A DNA stretch of 64,000 nt, taken from the NCBI GenBank assembly GCA_947683425.1, contig CANTUQ010000008.1:1178001-1242000 (forward strand). The letters run 5' to 3'. Below, in pieces: positions 22,366 through 33,300 of this stretch. The notes beneath the pieces are model-generated. The model worked only from the letters and a program-made list of their open reading frames with translations. It did no database searches and was not told the DNA's origin. A program made the position numbers and the translations under genes. Position 1 is the first letter of the stretch. Each line of letters starts with the position of its first letter. This stretch comes from Excoecaria cochinchinensis. Its lineage: Eukaryota > Streptophyta > Magnoliopsida > Malpighiales > Euphorbiaceae.

Positions 22366-25309
22366 TGTGATGCGCGCCGAACCTAGCAAAGGCCCTCTTA
22401 GGCGAGACCCGCTTTTAGGGCTCCAGAGATTGGTTCGCGTCTTTTTAATTTTAGGTAACATGAGACATTTCGGAATCCCCACCCAATAGAACATTGAGGA
22501 ACCCGCTTTTAGGGCTCCAGAGATTGGTTCGCGTCTTTTTAATTTTAGGTAACATGAGACATTTCGGAATCCCCACCCAATAGAACATTGAGGAAGTTCA
22601 TCTAACCTCATGAAACCTTTAGGCACCTTTGAGGTATTTTGGAGTCGCCACCCAATTTATGTGAAATTGGGAAAAGGTCATTAACTTCTATGGTCTAAAT
22701 CAGAGAAAGTGTTTGGAACTTCACTCTTATTTATGCCTTGGTTAATTATAAGTGAGTTTTTTAGATTTGAAAATTCTATCTCGCTTCTCACGCGATTAGT
22801 GCAATTTATTAAAAGTACATTTCAAGCATAAAGAAAACGATAAAATGAAAGTGGTAAACACGCAAAGAAGCCATTTACGAAGAAGAAATTGGGACAAATA
22901 CAATCCCCCAAATAAAAATAAAAGCCAAATAAAATTTAAAATAAAAATCGAGACAGAATACAATCCCTAAGTGAAAGAAAATAAAATTGCCCCAAAAATA
23001 ATTAATTACAATGGCCTACAAGATATATGAACATAAATTTAAAACAGACAAAATAAAATTACACATAGAAAATGACATTCATAAATCAGGATATTTATTC
23101 GGTTTAAGAACACTGGTTCCCTCATGCTTATTTGAAGAGTAATCGAAGAGTTATTTTGATCATTGGGTCGAAAACCAGGATGAGTGATTATATTTTTAGA
23201 AAATTTAACTCTTCGTTTTAATTCATGATAAAACCGGGGACATTGGTCCCAATTTATTAGTAAAAATCCCAGTTTAGTTATAAAAATATTTTTGTGATTT
23301 TTTATCTTACACACGTATAAAATAGAATATTTTATTTACAAACAAATGCAATCACATAAATAGAGATAGAAAAAGTCTCACCCAAGTGATGTAAATTTCT
23401 ACGCATCGCAACCCCTTCGTTTGGTCACAAAAATACTCAAACAAATAAGCACGACATTTTTAGCCCCAATAAAAAAAACAACAATAAAAAATATTAGCAA
23501 TAATCCCAAAATTAATTAAAAATAAAAGTAAAGAAAATTTAGTATAAAATTAATACACCAATAGAATATAAAATAAGTTAAATTAAACACATTAATTTGA
23601 TACATGAACATCACACATAAAAAAAAAAGTTAATTAAAAATCATGCAAAGTATGGTAATAATAATAATAACTAAATCATGAAATAACACCACGTGAAATA
23701 TAATGACAATAATGAAAATAATAATAACAACAATAATACTAATAACAATAACAACAACAACAAAAATAACAATAATAATAATAATAATAATAATAATACA
23801 ATAAAATTAAATAAATAAACAAGAGGAAAGTAAATAAAAACGTAATAGAAAATAATATTCAAACTTAAAAAAGATTACCACAAAAATCATACCCAACCAA
23901 GAGGAAATCAACAAACCCAAATTTTCAAACCTAAAATAATATATATTTATCCATTTTCATACCAAAAACAAAATAAAGATTGAAAACTCATACTAAAAAA
24001 ATAAATCTCAACTTAAAAACACATATTTATCAATGCAAGAAAAAAAAATAAACTAACATGCATAAAATGAAATGAGATAGAAAAAATGGACGCAAGAATC
24101 TTTACCTTCAGAATTAAGTAATATGGAAGCAAGATATCTCGATCTATTGTTCTTGTCAAGATTCGAGAATAAACTCGAAAATGTTCAAGAAAATTTTGAG
24201 TTTATGTCTCAAAAAAAACTCAAGAACATTAAAATTCAAAAATGATTTGATTTTTTTTTTTTTGTATTTGCTGTTCAATGAGAAAATTCAAGTTAAGGAA
24301 ATTAATTTTCCTTTCTCAAAATATTCAAGTTCAACAAAAAAATTTTAGATATAAGAGAAACTAGAATAAAATTAAAAAAGAAAATTTTTAGATTTAATAA
24401 AAGAAAATTAAGAAGATTAAAGAAAATGATTTTAAACTTTAAGAAAAATAAGAAATGAACTCCAAGAACAAGAAATTTCTTGTTTTTCCGGGAAAAAAAA
24501 ATGCCCCTTCTTTCTCAAGAATACCTCCCTAAAATTCCTTAGAAAAAATCAATTTTCTTAGAAAATTTTTCTTAGCCCAAAACAAATCCCTTTTTTTAGA
24601 AAATTTTTCTTACTCCCTAAAATCCATTTTTTCTTCCTCCTTCAAAAAAATAAAACTCACGTTAAGACTCAATTTTTTCTGCCCCTCCAGCCCCCTATCA
24701 GTTTTTTCAAAGATCAAATCTCCATAATTTCAACAAAAAACATCCTAAATTCAAAATAAAATCTTAAAAGTCAAATATTTACACTTAATATTTTTATTTA
24801 TTTTTTAATTATTTTTTTATTTTTTTGACTTTTAATACCCACAAAATTTGACTAATATTTGTCAAATTTCAACAAAATCTGAAAAAATTCCAAGAAAAAA
24901 ATTATTTTTTACCCTAAAAATGTTAAAAAATTGATTTTCGGCGGAATCGGCGAGGACCTGGGCAGGATCGGCGAGAAATCTCGCGGATGGGCGAGATTCC
25001 TCGCAGGTGGGCGAGGGGAGCGCCACTGCGCAGAGCTGTGGGCAGGCCAGTGCGCGGCCGCGAAATTTTTTTTTAATTTTTTCAGAAAATATAATAAAAT
25101 AAAATGCAAAATATGGATAAAAAAATAAAGATAAAAATAAAATAAAAATAAAAATAAGAATAAGAATAAATATTTTAAAAGAATTTTGAGACAAATAAAA
25201 GAATTTGACAAAGAGATGATCAATTCCTATTTTCTCGCTTATGAATTAGTCTTTATCTTTATCATCGGGTAATCCTGATTTTGGATTGTCTCGGAACCCG
25301 GTGTCTACA
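22366..25309 (-). repeat. 5' LTR of element B (2944 bp)
   Basis: Starts on the - strand TGTAGACACCGGGTTCC at 25309 and ends GCGCATCACA at 22366. It matches the other LTR along its length; the main difference is a 94-bp tandem duplication at 22407-22594. It contains an AAT run (about 23770-23800) and the same GC-rich island (24940-25065). Confidence 0.92.
22407..22594 (-). repeat. Exact 94-bp tandem duplication inside the LTR
   Basis: 22407-22500 and 22501-22594 appear identical, both starting ACCCGCTTTTAGGGCTCCAG and ending ACATTGAGGA. The other LTR has one copy, so the event is younger than insertion of the element, or is an assembly error. Confidence 0.9.
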
Positions 25310-25314
25310 AGTAC

Positions 25315-25731
25315 AAAGGCAATCATGAAAGAGTTCATGATGTGAGATGCCTAATGCATGTAAATGTGTTAAAATCTATATATCTCTAGTCATAGTTTTA
25401 ACAAAATATAACATTGTTAATATGGATAGATTAGCATATGTTATACTTCTTGAAAAGTTCAAACAGTGGTTCTCATAGCTATAATCATAAAGATGATCAA
25501 ATCTAACATATGAATGCTTGTTAAAGGAACAAGTACAATGGAGATCTACCAAGAGAATCCTTATATGGATATTAAATCTATGTCAATGAGTAATCTCTTC
25601 ATATCAGTGGTGCAAATATCCTTAGATTTGAGATTACCAAAGTTATCTTAAGTAGTGAGTGATATACTTTGACTCCATAACTGCTTACTTTCATCGATGG
25701 GTGCACATAGATAGGAGGTTGGGTATATCAC
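25315..25731. other. Probable copia-type LTR scrap right of element B
   Basis: No gene. Style and phrases (AATGAGTAATCTCTTCATAT, GATTACCAAAGTTATCTTA) resemble copia LTR/leader sequence, and this piece was contiguous with about 10105-10279 before element B inserted. Not proven. Confidence 0.3.
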
Positions 25732-28195
25732 TATAACACCCTACACCCGATCCGACAAGCAAACCGGATAAGAATGTCACAAACTAGTCTATGTTCCACA
25801 AATATATAAATAACAAAATTTCTTTTATATTAGGATTACTCCAAATTTTGTCACTATAGATTTTTGATAAAATTTTTGGCATAGTTTCCCCTAAAATGTT
25901 GCCCAACCTTCTGCAAAGAAATTTCTTTTACACTTCTACTCCAAAATTCAACAATAAACTCCAACACAAGTTTCCCATCCTCCAATGTATGTCAGACTAT
26001 AATTTCCAAACTACTCACTAGTCCAACAGCATTCACTTATTTCTACTATACACATACATGAACCATAATGTCATATATGCCCGTAGCATATTATGCTCAT
26101 ATCTAATTTATTACATATAATATACATGGATTTTCTACTTAAACCACATTAAAACATCTTAAACTACTAAATTCATTACAACATCGATACAAAATTTCCT
26201 ATTACAATAGTGTTTCAAACTGTCTATCAAAAGTACATGCCAAACCAAAAGAAAAGAAAAAATTCAAAATATCTTGAGCACAAGTCAGAAGAATCTTCTT
26301 TGCGCTTCCATGTCTAAACATCAATATGACTCTTGATATGAGCAGATCTTTGGACTATTCTCTCGGACTCAAAAATATTCTCCTTTAACCTACGCACTGA
26401 AACAACCATGCGCTAAGCTATATGCTTAGTGATGTTCAAACAATTCCATTTTTCATCCATCTTAATTTATTCAAGCATAACATGCATAACATATAATATT
26501 TTTCAAATGTAAATATTTGTATTTATTTTTAAGCATAAATAGATATTAAAATTAATTTATAAAAATTTAGACATGAAAATAATTAAACTAATTCATGTCA
26601 AGCTACATAATAATTAATAGATATTACAATTAAACTCAATTATTACTTCCCATTGAAATTTTTTAATTATCAATTATGCATGTATTTATTCCATTTTTCT
26701 TTTGTACTTGTATTTTCATTTGTCCCAAGTAAACTATAGAGGAATTGCACCGAGACAGATAAGCGGGATTTTAAATATGGGACCGAGTTCTCCGAACCAT
26801 TCGATCAATTTACTTATCTCGTATCATTATTAAATTTTTAATATTCACCTATTAGGATTGAGCTCTTGGAGTCATTCAGTCCATCACCGGAACCGAGCTC
26901 TCGAAACCATTCATTCCGACAACACATGTTATGACGTAGTACTGCTAACTCTCTAATTGGCACGCCAATCTTATCCTATTTCTCCAATTCCTTTCTATTT
27001 TTACTAAGTGCGTATCTAATTAAATTTTCATTGAAAGTTTACAAATATAGTGTCATAATACTCTTGAGCAAAAATAACCAAGCTCATTTCATTCTTCATA
27101 ATCATCATCAATTCATGATTTTAACATGAATTCATCTTTATTAAGCATCAAAATAGCCAATTGAAACTACTCAGAATTCAACATTATATGTACATTAATT
27201 GCTCAAAAATCAAGTCTCAACATCATAATTTTCAATTATTAAAACAGTCATACTTATACATCTTATAACACTTTAATTTAATATGTTTTTGTAAAATATA
27301 AACGTTTTCATCTTATTTAATTTTCGTATAATTATTAACATTTTCATGCTTATAAATTATTTCTCATTATGAATTCCATTTACATATACAAATATAAAAT
27401 CTACATTTCTTTCATCATGTCGCATCTTACTTGAGCAGACTCAAGGTTTTCCCTTGCATCTTTGTGCTTTCATCATATATTATATACAGTATTATACCCC
27501 CATAGTTATAATTAAACATACGAACTATGTTAATTTCTATCTCCATCCACATTGTAACATTAAAACATAATTCAGTTTATTTATTTAAACCTAACCATAA
27601 TGTCATTCCTTCTTTTGTATTTTGCCTCTACTGCTTTTATTTAGTTAAATATATGCAAATTCAAGCACATACTTTACTAAGCACACTTAGCAAAAAATCT
27701 ATTTCATTTACATAATCACTGATTGTTTTCTTCGCCTACTAATTAAGTTATTTATTGTATAATTTAACTGCTATCTTATTCTAACTATATTCATCACATC
27801 ATCCACATAATTCTTTAGTTATATTAGTTCAAGAACACATACATATATATAATATTTTCATCATAACAAATTTTATCATATTTTATACCATTTGAGTTCT
27901 ACCTTGTATTATTCTTATTTTCAATTTGTGTTAGCACATATTTTAACATCATTATCATAACTCTCATCTTTTTATAATCCCATTATTTCTCAAGGCTAAA
28001 ATTCATTGGTATTCATGTCACGTAAATTCATATATTATCAATCACATAAATTCAAACCAAACTTGGCATTCAATACCCGGCCAACTAAACTTCCAAACCT
28101 GATGTTTCTTTTTTCTTCAACTTAATACCTTAATTAAGTTCCTCTTATACCCTAATACACAATTATCACATGCCAAACATCACATTTAGTCACAA
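25732..28195 (+). repeat. Probable gypsy LTR, solo or truncated
   Basis: Begins TATAACACCCTACACCCGAT, close to the TGTAACACCC ends of chromovirus-type gypsy LTRs. It includes phrases typical of such LTRs (GACCGAGTTCTCCGAACCAT near 26791 and again near 26884, and AAGCTATATGCTTAGTGAT near 26415). The right end is not defined and no internal coding region follows. The rest is AT-rich with only short frames. Confidence 0.45.
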
Positions 28196-28865
28196 TGATA
28201 TTGTGTGAAAATATAGCTATGATTATTTGGGCAATTTGGAGAAATCATAATGATACTGTGTGGAACTAGAAATATGACTCAACCGCCATTGTTCATCATA
28301 TAACCTTTTTGTCTTTTCAGCAATGGAAACAAGCTCAGGCCCTTGCTAACTCTGCTCCTCGTATTTCACCCATTTTCCTACAAGTTGGAATAAACCGATG
28401 GAAGGTTGGATAAAAATCAATTGTGATGCTGTTGTGTTTTCTGCTTCCACATCTTCAAGTATTGCTTTTGTAGCTCGGGATCATGAAGGGTTGTTCATTT
28501 ATGCAGTTTGTGTTCCTTTTCCTAGGATTTTGGATGTTTCTTGTTTGGAGGCAATGGCAATCTGTGAAGCTCTTAGCTGGATCAAGACTGGGAATTTTTC
28601 TAGAGTTGTTATCAAGTCAGATGCCTAAGTTGTGGTGAATGCTATTCAATCGCGAAAGCCAGATAACTCTGGCTTAGATCTAGTTGTTCAAGATTGTGTT
28701 TCACTGTATTCAAATTTAAATTCTGTTCAAATTGAGTATGTTTGTAGATCACTAAATTTAGTGGCTCATTCATTAGCTAGAGCTGTATTGTCTGGTTTGT
28801 TTGTGGGAGATGCTAATCCTCCAGACTTCTTGTTAGCAGATCTTGCTGCAAATGTTATTGTTTAA
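28196..28865 (+). mobile_element. 5'-truncated LINE (L1 type) with RNase H domain
   Basis: From about 28203 the frame reads MIIWAIWRNHNDTVWN, the end of the zinc-binding region that follows RT in plant L1 LINEs. From 28398 an RNase H domain follows: GWIKINCDA, DVSCLEAMAICEALSW, a stop at 28626-28628 after VVIKSDA, then VVNAIQSR and SLNLVAHSLARAVL. The acidic catalytic residues are present on both sides of the stop. The element ends at the stop near 28865 and an AT repeat, with everything upstream of the RT tail missing. 5' truncation is the normal outcome of LINE insertion. Confidence 0.75.
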
Positions 28866-28884
28866 TGCAATTATCTCTTTGGAT

Positions 28885-28886
<2 letters not shown>

Positions 28887-28962
<76 letters not shown>
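28887..28962. repeat. AT dinucleotide microsatellite
   Basis: About 38 AT units with a single G interruption at 28925. It sits at the 3' end of the LINE fragment. Confidence 0.95.
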
Positions 28963-28965
<3 letters not shown>

Positions 28966-30230
28966 ATTTTTATTTATTTATGAACTATAAATAAATATGA
29001 AGAACTAAACAAAGAAATTATACCCATAATAATAATTTTGTAATAATTAGAAATAATTTTATATTGATTTACCAAATACGATATATGAATAGGCTACCGG
29101 AAAATACATTATACTATTAATTTACCCATAATAGTATTTTTTTTTATTTTTTTTCGCAACTATATTTTTATAAAAGTATATTATATCTTTATATGTGATT
29201 ATAGATATAGGTAATTATAGACCTGTTAACCGATTTATGAGCTAAAAAAAATCAGTCAATTAATATCGATTTTTTCAGAATACTAATTATTAATCAATAC
29301 GTTACAATCAGTTAAATCCATCGGTTTTCATTTTTCGAATCATTTAAAAATAAAATTAAAATATTCAAAGTACTTCAAAATTAAAATTTATTTATTATAA
29401 TATAACATCATTATTATTAAAATAAAAGTTTTTGTGGACATAAAAAACTTTATTTTTAAGAATTAAAACTTAATAAGTAAATAAATTAATCAGTATATGA
29501 TCACCTCTAATTAGATCAATGGTTATATACTGACTAATCGTTAATTAAAAAAAAAACTTCAAATTTTAAAAATATTTAAAATAATGAAAAGTGCAACAAA
29601 AAATACTTAAAAATACAAAATTATTAAAATAAATTTATTGTTAGCACTTTTCTTTTATTTTTTTTAACTTAACACACATTATTTTCAAATACATTAAAAC
29701 TTTTAATTTTTTAAAAATTATTAATAATTTTAGTTAATATATTAATGTTCTATAACTTTTAAAATATATTCTGATTTTTATTAATAAAAATTGATAAATT
29801 AAGAAATAATAAGAAATATTAAATATAGATATATTGAATAGCTAATAAATTAACTAAAATATCTTTAAAAAAATTAAAATTAAATCAAAATATATTTTAA
29901 AATAAATAAAAATTAAATAAATATAAATAATTAAATATAAAAATAATGTAATAAGAAAATTAATATAAAAAGAAAAAAGGCTGAAATAAAGCTAATAAAA
30001 TGTCTGGATGATTATAAATTGATTAATCGGTTCGGTTAATCGGTTACCAGCTAAAAATTTAATTTATTAATATCAATTTTTTAAAATATTAATTATTAAC
30101 TAAACTATTATAATTGGTTAACCGAGCAATTAATTCGATTTAAAATCGATTTTTCAATTAAGGCATGAACGGGTTTGTTTCTCACCCTAATCATAGAAAA
30201 AACAAATAACTAAATATATAAATGGAAATG
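28963..30230. other. AT-rich intergenic DNA with hAT-like sequence patterns
   Basis: No gene. Two stretches (about 29215-29350 and 30010-30175) carry repeated GGTTAACCGA/TAATCGGTTCGGTTAATCG words, and the right one ends CACCCTAA at 30190. Such words are common in the subterminal DNA of plant hAT-like elements. No clear inverted ends or target duplication were found. Confidence 0.3.
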
Positions 30231-30354
30231 AAGGTGGCGCTTTTATTTGAAGAGTTAGAGCGCGGCAGTGAAGCTGAATCAAGCTCTTCCCATTAACAAC
30301 CACAATCCGCTCGAAACAGCCCAAAGTTCTTTAGTCCTTCCGATCCCGCACAAA
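30210..30354 (+). promoter_or_regulatory. SSRP1: Core promoter and 5' UTR of SSRP1
   Basis: A TATA-like ATATATAAATGG lies at about 30214-30225. Transcription would begin some 30 bases further and give a 5' UTR of about 100 bases to the ATG at 30355. The 5' end was not mapped. Confidence 0.45.
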
Positions 30355-33300
30355 ATGACGGACGGCCACCTCTTTAACAATATCTCTCTTGGAGGTCGCG
30401 GTGGCACTGTAAGCTCTTCCTGTTCTCCCTCGCTTTTCTGTTTTTCACCTCTATTAACTTTTGGGTGTTTGATTTCTGTTCCGTTTCGTAGCCCTAACTT
30501 TTTCAAACCCCAACTCTTTTTTTTTTTTTCTTTTATTAATAACTTGTTTTATAGCTGTGCTATGCTTGTGGCTTTCATTGATTTCCTTGCTAGGGATTAG
30601 AAGGGCAGGTGATAAAGTTCAGAAATTTTTACTTTTGTCATATAAATATATATTATTCTTTTCCGAACTTCAGTTTAATTATTTTCTTCAGCTATAGATT
30701 TTTTTTTTCTTTTATTTTCTCTGGCCGAGTCTCTTGCTGGGATTTGTTAGGAAAAATGGATTAGTTATTGGCCATTTGTGATTGGTATTCATGATTGTGC
30801 TCTTTGAAACCCTCATTTCTTTGGAAAAGCTTTTTTTTTTTTTTGGTGCACGTTGTTCCTTTTTCCCCGCTTGTTTCGGATGACGAGTATTAGTAGTATG
30901 TATGTTTAGTGTCTAATGATTGTGCGTTTTGAAACCCTAATTTCCATTTAGATCCTAATAATTTTCAATTGCCTTCACTCGTTTTTTCTTTTTCTTTCTT
31001 TTTTTTTTTCCCGTATTCTTTGTTTTCTTTCTCTGGGATTGTTCCAGGAGGATAAGAATTCACTGATTCTGTTAATCTCTTAAGTTGTGCAATCTGTGTC
31101 TTTTGTTTTTGTTCAATTCATGAAAAAAAAAAGTTGTTTTTTTTTTGGGCAAAGAAAGCTTAACAGGAATTTGAACTAACAATTTGTTTTCCTCATTTCT
31201 TCAAAAAAAAAAAAAAAATCCAAACTATGTCATTCAGTTTTTAATTTAACTGTAATTTCTTGACATAGTTTATAATAACTTTTGGGGGATTGTGAATAAA
31301 GAAGTTACTGTTTTCTTACTTATATCAGCTAGTGCTATTGATTGCAACACACACACACATAAACCGAAAAAGCATATCAATTACTTATTTGCTTTTTGAG
31401 CTGTTAGTTAGTTGCATGTAATTCTGGAATTAAGAATATATAATTGTCCTCCTATCAAGTAGTTGATTTTGGTTTGATTTTTATGGGTGATAAATAGTTT
31501 AGTTGCTGATGAATTTCTGGAGTATAGGTAAAATACTGGAATTATATTATTGCTGCCAGTTTTATCTTCAAACTGTCATTGTCAATCCTTTTATTCTTTG
31601 ATTTCTTAACTTCGTTTGAATTTTGGCCTATATGGGTCTTGAGAATTAATTGATATATGCAACTGCATCCACATTGTCTAGTTTTCTTTGTTCAGACTTA
31701 AGTCCAACTTATTAAATTTGACAAATACTTCCAATTCAATTTACCCCAATTTCTCGCCATTTAAATTTGACGATTAGGATATAACTAAACAATGAAAATC
31801 TGGAATCTCATGAATGTGGCTTGTTTCGCACAATTATGAAATGCAGAACCCTGGACAACTAAAGATACATTCCAAAGGGATTCTATGGAAGAAACAGGGA
31901 GGTGGTAAAGCAGTGGAGGTTGATAAAGATAAAATTGTAGGAGTGACATGGATGAAGGTACCAAGGACAAATCAACTTGGTGTTCGTGTTAAAGATGGAC
32001 TGGTATACAAATTTACCGGTTTCCGGGACCAGGTATCCTCCATTATTGTCTCCATTTCTCTTATTTTTACTTTTGCTGTTACTAAGTTGCAAATTTTTGA
32101 TCTTCTGTAAATATACTGTTATTCTCCATATTATTGGATACACCTTATATATATATGGAAATGAATGCAAATTATGACTCACCCTTTTTGCCTTTTAAAA
32201 AAAGTAAATGAATAAATAATATCATCTAGATTCCATATGAAGCTGCAACAAAACTTGCTGTAACAAGAAGATAGTAGTTTTTTGCTTGCCTCACAGCTTC
32301 ATGGACTTTCCTAACATTCAACTTATACTTGTCTAGATGTTGTTGGATTCTTAGTTCACAACATTTGACTTGTATGTACTCTGTTGCATTCTCTAAGAAT
32401 GGCCTTAGAACTTATCCTAGATAATAATAATGTAATTTCTTTGTTGACTTATGGTCTGCATACTCGCTTGCAAGTTGTAGTCATTCTGGGGAGCACTTTT
32501 GGCTTCCCCTGAAGTTTGCATAGGGAATTCTCCGCTTTTTAATGTATATTTTGTTTCTCGTTTTGATCTTCTAGGATCTTCTGCACATGACCAATTTTTT
32601 TCAAAGTAATTGTGGAATTACGGTAGAAGAGAAGCAGCTTTCAGTTAGTGGCCGCAACTGGGGAGAGGTTGATTTAAATGGTTGGTAAACTCGTGCCCTG
32701 AGAGTTTTGGGGCTAATCTAGATGTATTCTTTTTTAGTTTCTTAGGACCATTGCTCTTTGTTATGGTTAGCTAGTATCTATGATTGGCAGAACCTCTTCT
32801 TTTACATTTATTATTGTGTCCTTAATCCTTTCTTGCTAACTTCTTTCTTTTGTTTTTTTTCCAATTTTCAGGATCTATGCTTACCTTTATGACTGGTTCG
32901 AAGCAAGTATTTGAGTTGTCTTTAACAGATGTTGCACAAACGCAACTGCAAGGGAAAAATGATGTTATCTTGGAGTTCCATGTGGATGATACTACAGGAG
33001 CTAATGAGGTCTGTCTTTATTATTTACTCGCAGCATATTGTGCATGTGTGTATGCATCTCCAAGCTGTCCCTTTATCAATTGTTTTGCTTGATTCACCAT
33101 AAGTTTTCATGTGTCTAGTGGGAAATACTGTCAATTTCAGTTTTCTCATCTTGGAGTGAGGTTGTTATTTGATAAGTTAATCAGTCTAATGTTTACAGAA
33201 AGATTCATTGATGGAGATGAGTTTTCATATACCCAGTAACAACACACAATTTGTTGGTGATGAAAATCGTCCATCTGCTCAGGTGACTATTTCTTTTATA

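Larger units (their letters stand above)
10280..25309 (-). mobile_element. Element B: complete but mutated Tat/Ogre-type Ty3/gypsy retrotransposon (15030 bp)
   Basis: Both ends are defined: TGTGACGCGCG at 10280 and GGTGTCTACA at 25309, flanked by the 5-base duplication AGTAC (10275-10279 and 25310-25314). On the - strand the order is 5' LTR (22366-25309), primer site, leader, gag, protease, RT, RNase H, second RNase H, integrase, repeat-rich 3' region, polypurine tract, 3' LTR (10280-13170). The extra archaeal-type RNase H between the usual one and integrase, the long LTRs and the tandem repeats after integrase are the marks of the Tat/Ogre clade. In-frame stops and frameshifts occur in every coding region, so this copy is dead. 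Confidence 0.93.

Noticed and set aside
23671..23862. Leucine-rich frame resembling a membrane protein
   Set aside because: It is the complement of an AAT/AAC microsatellite in the LTR.
30268..30600. 110-codon frame covering the start of SSRP1
   Set aside because: It is in another frame and runs through the first intron; the SSRP1 frame at 30355 is supported by 16 joined exons.
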